From assembly GCA_026708185.1 (NCBI GenBank), contig JAPOVK010000023.1, forward strand, positions 62,001 to 126,000: DNA of 64,000 bases, given 5' to 3'. The notes under the pieces were generated by a model, which worked only from the letters and a program-made list of their open reading frames with translations, was not told where the DNA came from and ran no database searches. This document shows positions 39,884 to 48,386 of the stretch, one piece after another (position 1 is the stretch's first letter; every line of letters begins with the position of its first letter). The DNA is from Gammaproteobacteria bacterium. Its GTDB lineage: Bacteria; Pseudomonadota; Gammaproteobacteria; Pseudomonadales; Azotimanducaceae. Position numbers and translations under genes: made by a program.

Positions 39884-42723
39884 GCATCGCCGTTCCCGAC
39901 TTCGGAACACCGGCGGTCGCCAGCAACGGCGCGGCGGACGCGGCTGCGACCGTGGAACTCACGATCGACGGCCAAGCCGTGCGCGTTCCCGCCGGCACCT
40001 CGATCATGCGTGCGGCGCGCGAGAACGCCCTCGAAATCCCCAAGCTCTGCGCCACCGACAACCTGAACGCCTTCGGCTCCTGCCGCGTCTGCCTTGTCGA
40101 GATCGAGGGGCGCCGGGGCCTCGCCGCATCGTGCACCGAACCCGTCCAGAACGGCATGGTCGTGCGTACCCAGACCGACCAGGTCGCGCGGGTGCGCAAG
40201 GGCGTGCTCGAACTCTACATCTCGGACCATCCCCTCGACTGCCTGACCTGCCCGGCGAACGGCGACTGCGAACTGGAGACGGTGGCCGGTGCCGTGGGCT
40301 TGCGAGACGTGCGCTACGAGAACGGCGCCGACCATCTCGGCGCGACCATCGACACCTCGAACCCCTACTTCCAGTTCGACCCCTCGAAGTGCATCGTCTG
40401 CTCGCGTTGCGTGCGCGCCTGCGACGAGGTGCAGGGGACGCTGGCTCTCACCATCGACGGACGCGGATTCGCCTCCAAGGTGGCGACCAACAGCGAGAGC
40501 TTCTTCGACTCCGAGTGTGTCTCGTGCGGCGCCTGCGTGCAGGCCTGCCCCACCGCGACGCTCATCGAGAAGTCGGTGGTCGAGCACGGCGTTCCGGATC
40601 GCAGCGTCGACACCACCTGCGCCTACTGCGGCGTCGGCTGCTCGTTCCGCGCCGAGGTCAAGGGCGACACCGTTGTACGCATGGTCCCGCACAAGGACGG
40701 CAAGGCGAACCACGGCCATTCATGCGTCAAGGGACGCTTCGCATGGGGTTACACCAATCACCAGGACCGCATCACCACGCCGATGGTGCGCGAGTCCACC
40801 GACGACCCCTGGCGTGAAGTGGAATGGCAGGAAGCCATCGACTACGCCGCGAGCCGCCTGAAGGCCATCCAGGCCAAGTACGGGCGCAAGTCCATCGGCG
40901 GAATCACCTCCTCGCGCTGCACCAACGAGGAGGTCTGGGTGGTGCAGAAGATGGTGCGCGCCGCATTCGGCAACAACAACGTCGATACCTGCGCGCGCGT
41001 CTGCCACTCCCCCACCGGCTACGGGCTGAGGCAGACCTACGGGACGTCCGCAGGGACGCAGAACTTCGACTCGGTGGCGCACGCCGACATCATCGTCGTC
41101 ATCGGCGCCAACCCGACCGAGGGGCATCCGGTCTTCGCTTCGTACATGAAGAAGCGGCTGCGTCAGGGCGCCAAGCTCGTGGTCTGCGACCCGCGCAAGA
41201 TCGCGCTCGTACGCACGCCGCACATCGAAGCCGATTTCCACCTGCCGCTCAAGCCCGGCACCAACGTGCCGCTGATGAACGCCTTCGCGCACGTCGTGGT
41301 CACCGAGGACCTGATCGACCACGACTTCGTGAACGAACGCTGCGACCTCGAGTCGTTCCGCGACTGGCTGGCGTTCGCCGCCGACGAGGTGAACGCCCCC
41401 GAGAACGTCGCCGACGTGATCGGTGTCCCGGCCGACGACATCCGCGCCGCCGCACGCCTCTATGCCGAAGGCGGCAACAGCGCCATCTACTACGGACTCG
41501 GGGTCACCGAGCACAGCCAGGGCTCGACGATGGTGATGGCCATGGCCAACCTTGCCATGGCCACCGGCAACATCGGCCGCCCCGGCGTCGGCGTCAACCC
41601 GTTGCGGGGCCAGAACAACGTCCAGGGCTCCTGCGACATGGGCTCGTTCCCCCACGAGCTGTCCGGCTACCGGCCCGTCGGCGACGACGCGGTGCGCGGC
41701 GTCTTCGCCAAGCACTGGCGTACCGACCTCGACCCGGAGCCGGGCTTCCGCATCCCGAACATGCTCGACCACGCGGTCGCCGGGGACTTCAAGGCGCTCT
41801 ATGTCCAGGGCGAGGACATCGCCCAGTCGGACCCGAACACCCAGCACGTGGAGGCGGCGCTCGGGTCCATGGAGTGCGTCATCGTCCAGGATCTGTTCCT
41901 GAACGAGACGGCCAAGTTCGCCCACGTCTTCCTCCCCGGATCGTCGTTCCTCGAGAAGGACGGCACGTTCGTCAACGCCGAGCGGCGCATCAACCGCGTC
42001 CGCGCGGTGATGCCGTCGAAGGCCGGTCTACAGGAGTGGGAAGCCACGCAGGCCCTCGCCCAGGCGATGGGTTATCCGATGAACTACGAAAACGTCGAGG
42101 AGATCGTCGCCGAGATCGCCGAGCTGACGCCGACGTTCGCTGGCGTCAACTTCGAAGTCCTCGACCGTGAGGGCAGCGTGCAGTGGCCGTGCAACGCCGA
42201 TGCGCCCCAAGGCACGCCCGTGATGCACGAAGAGCGGTTCGTGCGCGGCAAGGGCCTGTTCGTGCTGACCGAGTTCCAGCCCACGCCCGAGCGCGCCAAC
42301 CGCAAGTTCCCACTGCTCCTCACCACGGGGCGCAAGCTCAGCCAGTACAACGTCGGCGCACAGACCCGGCGCACGTCGAACCTCGAATGGCTGACCGAGG
42401 ACACGCTCGAGATCCATCCCGCCGACGCCGAGATGCGCGGCATCATCACCGGCGACTGGGTCTCGGTGACCAGCCGCAAGGGCGAGATCACGCTGCGCGC
42501 GGACGTGACCGAGCGCGTCGTGCCGGGCGTGGTCTACACGACGTTCCACCACCCGGAGACCGGTACCAACGTGGTGACCACGGAGCTCTCCGACTGGGCG
42601 ACGAACTGCCCCGAGTACAAGGTCACGGCCGTGGAAGTCCGCCCGGCCAACCACCGCTCCGAATGGCAGGAACGCTTCGCGGAGCGGGCACGGGTACAGG
42701 CCGAAGCGCTGCCCGCGGGATGA
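39880..42723 (+). CDS. fdsA: NAD-dependent formate dehydrogenase, alpha subunit (Mo/W-bis-MGD)
   Basis: A 947-residue catalytic subunit. The N-terminus is NuoG-like with a [2Fe-2S] site (CRVCLVEIEG) and several [4Fe-4S] sites (CIVCSRCVRACDE, CVSCGACVQACP, CAYCGVGCSF). The molybdopterin domain follows; the metal ligand is Cys 375 in ARVCHSPTGYG, so this is a cysteine, not a selenocysteine, enzyme, with the adjacent His kept. It oxidises formate to CO2, or the reverse. Cytoplasmic: no Tat leader. ATG overlaps the fdsB stop; fdhD follows with another 4-nt overlap. Confidence 0.96.
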   Translation: MSIAVPDFGTPAVASNGAADAAATVELTIDGQAVRVPAGTSIMRAARENALEIPKLCATDNLNAFGSCRVCLVEIEGRRGLAASCTEPVQNGMVVRTQTDQVARVRKGVLELYISDHPLDCLTCPANGDCELETVAGAVGLRDVRYENGADHLGATIDTSNPYFQFDPSKCIVCSRCVRACDEVQGTLALTIDGRGFASKVATNSESFFDSECVSCGACVQACPTATLIEKSVVEHGVPDRSVDTTCAYCGVGCSFRAEVKGDTVVRMVPHKDGKANHGHSCVKGRFAWGYTNHQDRITTPMVRESTDDPWREVEWQEAIDYAASRLKAIQAKYGRKSIGGITSSRCTNEEVWVVQKMVRAAFGNNNVDTCARVCHSPTGYGLRQTYGTSAGTQNFDSVAHADIIVVIGANPTEGHPVFASYMKKRLRQGAKLVVCDPRKIALVRTPHIEADFHLPLKPGTNVPLMNAFAHVVVTEDLIDHDFVNERCDLESFRDWLAFAADEVNAPENVADVIGVPADDIRAAARLYAEGGNSAIYYGLGVTEHSQGSTMVMAMANLAMATGNIGRPGVGVNPLRGQNNVQGSCDMGSFPHELSGYRPVGDDAVRGVFAKHWRTDLDPEPGFRIPNMLDHAVAGDFKALYVQGEDIAQSDPNTQHVEAALGSMECVIVQDLFLNETAKFAHVFLPGSSFLEKDGTFVNAERRINRVRAVMPSKAGLQEWEATQALAQAMGYPMNYENVEEIVAEIAELTPTFAGVNFEVLDREGSVQWPCNADAPQGTPVMHEERFVRGKGLFVLTEFQPTPERANRKFPLLLTTGRKLSQYNVGAQTRRTSNLEWLTEDTLEIHPADAEMRGIITGDWVSVTSRKGEITLRADVTERVVPGVVYTTFHHPETGTNVVTTELSDWATNCPEYKVTAVEVRPANHRSEWQERFAERARVQAEALPAG

Positions 42724-43613
42724 GCTCTCAAGCCGGCGCGGATCCGGCGACGGACATACCAACGGTCGCGTCGCCCGCGCAGAGCGTGCGCGTCGGCGTT
42801 CGTTTTCATCGCGGCCAGGCCCTCGAAGACGCCGAAACGGACCTCGTCTCAGTGGAGGAGCCGCTCGAGATTCGGCTCGGCTACCGTGCGGGCGACGAGC
42901 CTGTCGAGCAAGCCCTGTCCGTCACGATGCGCACGCCCGGCAACGACTTCGACTTAGCCCTCGGGTTCCTGTTGTCGGAAGGCGTGATCCAGTCGGGTGC
43001 CGACGTCATCGGCACCGAGACGTGCGGCCCGCCAAGTCCCGACAAGGGCTTGTACAACACCGTCAAAGTGACGCTCGCCGACGGCGTCAACGTCGATACG
43101 GAAAACCTCACCCGCTACGTCTACACGTCGTCGAGCTGCGGCGTCTGTGGCAAGGCGTCCCTCGACGCGGTCCACGTGCAGATCCCCGATGGCGACCGCG
43201 ACGTCTTCCGCATTTCAGCGGACAACCTCAAGGCGCTGCCCGCCGCTTTGCGCGCCAAGCAGACGGAGTTCGACCGCACGGGAGGCCTACACGCCTCCGC
43301 GTGCTTCGACGACGACGGCAGCATTCACCGCCTGCGCGAGGACGTCGGCCGGCACAACGCGCTCGACAAGCTGATCGGATCCTACCTCGCGGCCCGCGAG
43401 CCGCCCCTGGCGGATCGCGGCGTCCTGCTGTCGGGGCGCGCCAGCTTCGAGCTGATGCAGAAAGCCGCCATGACCAGCACGGCCTTCGTCGCCGCCATCG
43501 GTCCGCCATCGAGCCTCGCCGTCGAGTTGGCGGTGGCGGAGGGAATCACCCTGGTGGGGTTCCTGAAGGCGGGGACTTTCAACGTCTACGCGGGCGCCGA
43601 ACGCATCACATGA
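42720..43613 (+). CDS. fdhD: FdhD/FdsC, sulfur carrier for formate dehydrogenase maturation
   Basis: A 297-residue FdhD-type protein with the conserved SSCGVCGKAS (Cys 140 and Cys 143), GNDFDLALGFLLSEGVI, GGLHASACFD and EDVGRHNALDKLIG. It carries sulfur from a cysteine desulfurase to the Mo-bis-MGD cofactor, needed for activity. In fds operons this position is called fdsC. Last gene of the operon; the small fdsD gene that often follows is not seen here. Confidence 0.94.
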   Translation: MSSQAGADPATDIPTVASPAQSVRVGVRFHRGQALEDAETDLVSVEEPLEIRLGYRAGDEPVEQALSVTMRTPGNDFDLALGFLLSEGVIQSGADVIGTETCGPPSPDKGLYNTVKVTLADGVNVDTENLTRYVYTSSSCGVCGKASLDAVHVQIPDGDRDVFRISADNLKALPAALRAKQTEFDRTGGLHASACFDDDGSIHRLREDVGRHNALDKLIGSYLAAREPPLADRGVLLSGRASFELMQKAAMTSTAFVAAIGPPSSLAVELAVAEGITLVGFLKAGTFNVYAGAERIT

Positions 43614-43669
43614 GGTACGGTCTGGGCGCGCTGTGCCGTACACGCCGGTTTGGCGGATAGGAGGGACCG

Positions 43670-44245
43670 ATGACAAGCGCCTTCACCGCAACGCTCACCC
43701 TCGCCGCCGCCTTGCTCGCAACACCAACGCACGTGCAGGATGTCCGGGACCTTTCCAAGACCATCGACACCTTCAACGAAGTTCGCGAGGTGCGACCCTT
43801 CATCGAGAACGCCTACGGCTACGCCGTCTTCCGCCGGATCAACAGCGGCTATAGGAAGGCCACGGCAACGGGTCGCGGGCAGGTCTACGTGGACGGCAAG
43901 ATCACGGGGTTCAGCCGCCTCGTCGACTTCTCCGTCGGCGTCTCGATGGGCGACTGGGCGTATAGCCAGATTGTCTTCTTCGAAGACAAGGCGGCCTACG
44001 GCCATTTCGTCGCGGACCGCTTCGAGTTCGACGCACAGGTCACCGCCACCCCCGTGTCCGTCAGCGGCCGGTCTCCATCGGGCACGGAAGCCAGAGAGGC
44101 TTCGTTCGAGGCCGCGACGGCCTCGGAACTCGCCGACGCAAGCACCTACCACGAGGGTATGAGGGTCTTCACGATGGACCGCGACGGCGGCATGCATCAA
44201 GTCACCTTGGAGGGACAGCGCTACAGCTTCCGGCCTCTGCGGTGA
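43670..44245 (+). CDS. Exported SYLF/YSC84-type lipid-binding protein
   Basis: A 191-residue protein with a leader (TLAAALLATPTHVQ) and the SYLF-domain pattern: FIENAYGYAVFRRI, RGQVYVDGKITGFSRL, DFSVGVSMGDWAYSQIVFFEDKAAYGHF. SYLF domains bind phospholipids. Good ribosome-binding site (AGGAGGG) 3-9 nt before the ATG. It lies 56 nt after fdhD on the same strand; no functional tie to formate oxidation is evident. The 190 nt after it (44246-44434) contain no gene. Confidence 0.75.
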   Translation: MTSAFTATLTLAAALLATPTHVQDVRDLSKTIDTFNEVREVRPFIENAYGYAVFRRINSGYRKATATGRGQVYVDGKITGFSRLVDFSVGVSMGDWAYSQIVFFEDKAAYGHFVADRFEFDAQVTATPVSVSGRSPSGTEAREASFEAATASELADASTYHEGMRVFTMDRDGGMHQVTLEGQRYSFRPLR

Positions 44246-44434
44246 CGGCGCGACCCAGAGGCGAGTCCTCATGGCCCGCCAAGCCCTGCACAATCCAAAA
44301 CGCTGGCGAGACCGCCCTCGCAGCGAATTCGCACGTCACGGGGTGACAATTCCCTACATCACGACGTGCTAGTGTCCTACATACACCCCTCCGCGAGGTC
44401 GCCAGACTAGCCCTAACACCGTTGCCTGGGTGAC

Positions 44435-45049
44435 TTGCAAGTGAACGACAACAGCAGGAAGTCAGCGCTCCCGGCGTGGCTCGACGCCCGAACCCTCGCC
44501 GTTCTCGGTGCCTTCATCGCCCTCGGCGCCTTGATCCAGACGTCCTCTTCGGACATGCGCCAGGACATCAGGACCATCCGGACCGAGATGGGAACCATGC
44601 GTGGCGATATAGGGGCCATGCGCGGCGAGATGGAAACCATGCGCGGCGAGATGGAAACCATGCGCGGCGAGATGGAAACCATGCGCGGCGAGATGGAAAC
44701 CATGCGCGGCGAGATGGAAACCATGCGCGGCGAGATGGAAACCATGCGCGGCGAGATGAAAACCATGCGTGGCGAGACCTGGACCATGCGCGGCGAGATG
44801 CACCAGATGGGCAAAGACCTTACCGCTCGGATCGACGGCGTACGCGAACAACTACGCGCCGAAATCCACGCCCTGCGCGTCGAACTGCGGGCCGACATCG
44901 GCAAACTCGACGACCGCCTTCGCGTGGTCGAGACGGACGTTGCCGCAATCCGGGCCGGCATGGTCGGCTTCGACGCCCGGGTCCGCGCGGTGGAGCAGCA
45001 TGCCCGTCACGCCATCGAGACGACCCAAATCGATCGCCCCGGGGGCTGA
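44435..45049 (+). CDS. Membrane-anchored heptad-repeat coiled-coil protein
   Basis: A 204-residue protein of no recognised family. One transmembrane helix (TLAVLGAFIALGALI, about residues 20-35) is followed by about 80 residues of near-perfect 7-residue repeats (EMETMRG six times, with flanking variants) and a further coiled coil rich in Arg, Asp and Leu. It should form a long rod projecting from the membrane. The repeats are encoded by 21-nt units. Start TTG 44435 or GTG 44441; neither has a clear ribosome-binding site. It lies upstream of a Phd/PIN module on the same strand; no function can be given. Confidence 0.7.
   Translation: MQVNDNSRKSALPAWLDARTLAVLGAFIALGALIQTSSSDMRQDIRTIRTEMGTMRGDIGAMRGEMETMRGEMETMRGEMETMRGEMETMRGEMETMRGEMETMRGEMKTMRGETWTMRGEMHQMGKDLTARIDGVREQLRAEIHALRVELRADIGKLDDRLRVVETDVAAIRAGMVGFDARVRAVEQHARHAIETTQIDRPGG
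44585..44815 (+). repeat. 21-nt tandem repeat array (11 units) in the coiled-coil gene
   Basis: Eleven 21-nt units in phase with the reading frame. Six central units (44627-44752) encode EMETMRG and are essentially identical; the outer five have diverged (EMGTMRG, DIGAMRG, EMKTMRG, ETWTMRG, EMHQMGK). Confidence 0.92.
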
Positions 45050-45103
45050 ACCGCACCCGCGACGGGCCCTGGCCCTGCACCAGCCCAGCCGTACCATCGA
45101 CAA

Positions 45104-45131
45104 AAGAGCTATAGTGGCTACTTTAGCTCTT
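45104..45131 (+). promoter_or_regulatory. Operator-like inverted repeat upstream of the Phd/PIN module
   Basis: AAGAGCTA (45104-45111) and TAGCTCTT (45124-45131), perfect 8-bp arms with a 12-nt spacer, ending 15 nt before the antitoxin ATG. Type II antitoxins usually repress their own promoter through such sites. Confidence 0.6.
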
Positions 45132-45146
45132 CGACCGGGTACTCGA

Positions 45147-45398
45147 ATGAAAGTCACCACCGCCCGAGAAGCCAAGAACCGTTTCGGACAGTTGCTCGAC
45201 AGTGCCCAACGCGCTCCGGTCAGCATCACGAAGAACGGCCGCGTCGTGAGCGTCATGTTGTCGGTCGAGCAGTACCAGCGACTCCGAGGCGCCGCCTGGG
45301 ACCGGCTGGCACGCGTCATGGACGCAATGTCCACAGAAGCGACGAGCAAAGGGTTGACGGAGAAGACGCTAGAGGCCCTCCTTGCCGACGAGAGCTGA
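45147..45398 (+). CDS. Phd/YefM-type antitoxin
   Basis: An 83-residue antitoxin: KVTTAREAKNRFGQLLDSA and ITKNGRVVSVMLSVEQYQRL form the Phd/YefM DNA-binding part, and the C-terminal helices should wrap the toxin. It likely represses its own promoter through the inverted repeat at 45104-45131. The toxin gene begins within its last codons (17-nt overlap). ATG at 45147. Confidence 0.85.
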   Translation: MKVTTAREAKNRFGQLLDSAQRAPVSITKNGRVVSVMLSVEQYQRLRGAAWDRLARVMDAMSTEATSKGLTEKTLEALLADES

Positions 45399-45822
45399 CC
45401 GACTCGTCGTCGACACCAACGTCCTGATCAGCGCCGCTCTGAGAGACGGCACGCCGCCGCGCCAGGTGCTCAACGGCGTACAAGACGCGGGTGGTGTGCT
45501 GCTGTTCTCGGACGGGACCTTCGCCGAGGTGCACAGTCGATTTCTCAAGCCGAAATTCGATCGGTACGTCACCGTAGAGAGCCGTGTTGCCTTTCTGGGC
45601 CACCTGGTCACGGCGTCCGAATGGGTCTCGATCAGCCACGCGAAACTCGGATGCCGCGACCCGGATGACGACAAGCTCCTGGAGACGGCATTGCTCGGCG
45701 ATGCGAGCTGCATCGTGACCGGCGACCAAGACCTGCTCGCCATGCACCCGTTCCGCGGTGTCCCAATCCTCGATCCGGGCGCGTTCTTGCGCGCCACCGG
45801 TCCAGACAGTGCGCAGCCCTAG
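45382..45822 (+). CDS. PIN-domain toxin of the COG1569 type
   Basis: A 146-residue PIN ribonuclease. The acidic residues of the metal site are seen in VVDTNVLISAAL (Asp 11), TFAEVHSRF (Glu), DPDDDKLLETAL and VTGDQDLLAM (Asp). Length and the PRQVLNGVQ segment fit the putative toxin-antitoxin PIN family of COG1569. TTG start at 45382 overlaps the antitoxin; there is no later ATG or GTG before the first active-site Asp. Intact, unlike the PIN gene at 33960-34317. Confidence 0.83.
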   Translation: MPTRADRLVVDTNVLISAALRDGTPPRQVLNGVQDAGGVLLFSDGTFAEVHSRFLKPKFDRYVTVESRVAFLGHLVTASEWVSISHAKLGCRDPDDDKLLETALLGDASCIVTGDQDLLAMHPFRGVPILDPGAFLRATGPDSAQP

Positions 45823-45933
45823 GGCCCCGCAAAGGCCTGGCAGATCCATCCAGCCCGGCGGCTGCCCGATTCCAGTGTGGCGTCATGTAGAGTGTTCTCC
45901 TTCGAATGCGGTGTTCCGACAGAAGGGGAGTGC

Positions 45934-46350
45934 ATGTTCGCAAGGATCGATCACGTGTCCATCGGCGTTCTCGACATGGAGAAGGCGCGCCGACTGTTCT
46001 GCGACGTCCTCGGGGGCGAGCCCCTGCCGGACGCGGGCACGTCCAAGCCGGAGGGCTTCGACTGGATGACCTTCATGCTTGGCGGCAGGAAGATGGAACT
46101 GGTCACGCCCCACGTCCACGGCGAAGGCGGCGTGGGGCGCTACGTCGAGAAACACGGCGAGGGCTTCCATCACATCTGCTGCATGGTCGAGGACGTCCCG
46201 GCCGCCATCGCGCACTGCGAGTCACACGGGATCAGGATTCTCGGCGGAGACGGCCGCCACTATTTCTACCTGCATCCCCAAGACACCTTCGGCGCGCTGA
46301 TCCAGGTCGTCGCGGAGACCCAGGAGACCCTCGCCCTGGCAGGGCCTTGA
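45934..46350 (+). CDS. VOC-family protein (glyoxalase/methylmalonyl-CoA epimerase-like)
   Basis: A 138-residue vicinal oxygen chelate protein with two beta-alpha-beta-beta-beta modules. Metal ligands appear in RIDHVSIGVLD (His), KMELVTP (Glu), FHHICCMVED (His) and ALIQVV (near the usual Glu, here Gln). The HHICxxV pattern resembles methylmalonyl-CoA epimerase, but the last ligand differs, so the reaction is uncertain. ATG at 45934 with GGGGAG upstream. Confidence 0.8.
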   Translation: MFARIDHVSIGVLDMEKARRLFCDVLGGEPLPDAGTSKPEGFDWMTFMLGGRKMELVTPHVHGEGGVGRYVEKHGEGFHHICCMVEDVPAAIAHCESHGIRILGGDGRHYFYLHPQDTFGALIQVVAETQETLALAGP

Positions 46351-46373
46351 AGAGCATGCTCGGGGCGCCCTTT

Positions 46374-46424
46374 CATGGAATATCCGCCAGAGGGAGCGCA
46401 GCGACCGTCGGCGGATGTTCCATG
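46374..46424. repeat. Long inverted repeat between convergent genes
   Basis: CATGGAATATCCGCC (46374-46388) and GGCGGATGTTCCATG (46410-46424) pair at 14 of 15 positions with a 21-nt loop. It lies between the convergent VOC and methyltransferase genes and may act as a bidirectional terminator; no T-tract follows. The remaining 46425-46543 holds no gene. Confidence 0.6.
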
Positions 46425-46543
46425 ATCGACGGCGGGGCTGGGCCGAAGGCCGACCTGCGCACAGCGGAGCGAAGCGCAGGGCGAGCCGCGGGGCGCTTAG
46501 GCGACAGCAACAGGCCCGCAGCACACCCGCCGTCCTCCCCGCG

Positions 46544-47866
46544 TCAGCGCTGGTAGAACGCCTCCCGATCCTCCAACAGCGGCTGCGGCTCGAACTCGCC
46601 CACGTAGTCGAAGAAGTCGACGCGCAGCCGTGGCAGGTCCACCTTGATCCGCTCGACTAGGCGCGGCGTTCGCGGACCCTCGAAGTCGTCGTAGACCAGG
46701 AAGGTCACCTTGCCGGAGCCCAGATGGACCTTGATGAGATCGACCGCGCCGGCGTCCCCAAACAGTTGCAGCGCGCAGCCGACGTAGATGCGGACCAGCG
46801 GCAGACACTCGCCCAGCACCGACTGGTGGAAGGTGAGATCGTGGTCCTCGTTCTGCTTGCCGATGCCGAGTTCGTCGTGGCAGAAAGCGGCGGCCTCGGT
46901 GAGGCGCTCGTCGTCGCCGGTGGCGAACAGCGCACGCTTTCCCGCTGCGCGGGCCCGGGTGATGCTGCCGAAGAAGAACTGCACGTCGCGCTGCAGGCGA
47001 TCCGGCAGCTCCCGGTAGGGCTTGCGACGACCGAAATGACCGAGCGCGAAGTAGACCAGGAGATCCTCCTGGCGGCCGATGGCGGCGGCCTCGAGTTCCT
47101 CCGGACTGAAGAAGCGCCCGACCCATTCGTGGACCCGCCGCCAGGATCCGACCAGGCGAATCAGCGACTGCGCCTCGGGGCATTCGTCGGGCGTCGCCGG
47201 ACGCCCGAGTTCGAGTGCCTTCCGCCAATACGCGTCGATCTGCTCCCGGTGCGAATCGATCAGCGCAGCGACCGCCGCATCGTCGACCTCGCGGCGCAGC
47301 AGCCGCCACTCGCGCCGGACCTGCTGGCGCGCGAGCAGGAACAGTTGCTCGTCCATCGGGTCGCGGAACACGAGGCAGATGCCCGGCGCCACGGGCACGG
47401 CGTTCGCCCCTAGGGTCGACTCGACATAGCGCCGCAACTCGTCCTGCGCGTAGTATTTCTGGAACGTGTTCCGCTGGGTCCTCACCCCGTCCTGATAGGC
47501 GGCGAACTGCTCGCGCTTGCCCTCGTAGCCGAGCATGACGCTGACGACCAGCACCTTGCGCGCCAGCGCGAAGGCGCGCTTGAGCGTCTCGTCGCGTTCC
47601 CGCGCATCCTCGATGACGTTCAGAACGAAGCCGAGGTTGACCACGTCCGCAGCGCGTTGCTGCGTCCCCGGACGAAACACCGGGTCCCAACCGTCCGCCG
47701 CAATCCCCATCTCGCTGAGCAGGCGCACGTCGTCCCCGTGCCCGCAGCCGTAGTCGAAGAGAGATGCCGTACCGTCGAGGAACCCGAAGCGCAGCAAGTG
47801 CTGGATGGGCGAGGACAACGCCGTCCTGTGCAACGCCGTGCGCTCGCGCTCGATGGACGCCGTCAT
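46544..47866 (-). CDS. DNA phosphorothioation-associated putative methyltransferase, C-terminal part (methyltransferase half)
   Basis: A 440-residue protein matching the methyltransferase part of the family annotated as DNA phosphorothioation-associated putative methyltransferase (TIGR04096-like). Segments: RTALHRTALSSPIQHLLRFG, the SAM-binding SLFDYGCGHGDDVRLL, GWDPVFRP, ADVVNLGFVLNVIEDARERD. The end of the protein (DLIKVHLGSGKVTFLVYDDF) resembles a segment of the separate upstream gene (VVKLDARSRVSYLRYEDF), so a domain seems to be present twice. In relatives the two parts form one chain; here ATG 47866 overlaps the upstream stop by 4 nt. No dnd genes are in the window. Target unknown. Confidence 0.82.
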   Translation of the reverse strand: MTASIERERTALHRTALSSPIQHLLRFGFLDGTASLFDYGCGHGDDVRLLSEMGIAADGWDPVFRPGTQQRAADVVNLGFVLNVIEDARERDETLKRAFALARKVLVVSVMLGYEGKREQFAAYQDGVRTQRNTFQKYYAQDELRRYVESTLGANAVPVAPGICLVFRDPMDEQLFLLARQQVRREWRLLRREVDDAAVAALIDSHREQIDAYWRKALELGRPATPDECPEAQSLIRLVGSWRRVHEWVGRFFSPEELEAAAIGRQEDLLVYFALGHFGRRKPYRELPDRLQRDVQFFFGSITRARAAGKRALFATGDDERLTEAAAFCHDELGIGKQNEDHDLTFHQSVLGECLPLVRIYVGCALQLFGDAGAVDLIKVHLGSGKVTFLVYDDFEGPRTPRLVERIKVDLPRLRVDFFDYVGEFEPQPLLEDREAFYQR

Positions 47867-48363
47867 GGCAGCGGCACCAAGGCGGCCAAGCCGAGATCTA
47901 CAAGCCGCCGGCGCCATGCGGCTCGCGTCCCGATGGACTTCGCATCGGCAAAGGCGCCCCGTGCTTCGAGGCGTCGCGTCAGTCGTTCGGCACCCGCTAC
48001 GCGGGGGTCGTCGCTCGGCAACAACAGTTCCTTGCGGTGCAGGATCGGCGGGTTGCGCCGGTCCGCATAGTTCGTAAGTCGGCATGTACGGCGCTCGATG
48101 TCGCAGGACCGCGCGGCGAGCAAGGCCGGGAACGGCGCGTCGAAGTCCTCGTAGCGCAGGTAACTGACGCGGCTCCGCGCGTCGAGCTTGACGACGTTGA
48201 AGTCGCCGAACGAGCCACCGAACCCGCTGCAAAGCCCGGCCAGAAAGCTCGCGACGGGCGGCCGTGCGGCGACCAGGCTGGCGTGGTAGTAGCTGAACGA
48301 ACGCACGTGCTTGCCACGACGGCTGGCGCGTAGTTCAGCGTATGCCCAAGCGAGGTCGTCCAT
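47863..48363 (-). CDS. DNA phosphorothioation-associated putative methyltransferase, separate N-terminal part
   Basis: A 166-residue protein that corresponds to the N-terminal domain of the family: RGKHVRSFSYYHASLVA, FNVVKLDARSRVSYLRYEDF, NPPILHRKELLLP and KSIGTRAAWRRRLVDLGL. In relatives this part continues directly into the methyltransferase; here it ends with TGA overlapping the ATG of that gene, so the two chains are made together and probably form a complex. ATG 48363 gives a sensible N-terminus (MDDLAWAYAEL); a longer frame begins at 48393. Confidence 0.75.
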   Translation of the reverse strand: MDDLAWAYAELRASRRGKHVRSFSYYHASLVAARPPVASFLAGLCSGFGGSFGDFNVVKLDARSRVSYLRYEDFDAPFPALLAARSCDIERRTCRLTNYADRRNPPILHRKELLLPSDDPRVAGAERLTRRLEARGAFADAKSIGTRAAWRRRLVDLGLAALVPLP

Positions 48364-48386
48364 GCGGTGCCTAAGGCCCGCGCACG

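Noticed and set aside
39628-41925. Two long minus-strand frames opposite fdsB and fdsA
   Set aside because: Antisense shadows of high-GC formate dehydrogenase genes that have complete motifs on the plus strand.
44585-44815. CRISPR array
   Set aside because: The repeats are contiguous 21-nt units in one reading frame, without spacers or cas genes.
46544-48363. Complete dnd phosphorothioation cluster
   Set aside because: Only the associated methyltransferase is present; no dndA-E or restriction genes were found in the window.
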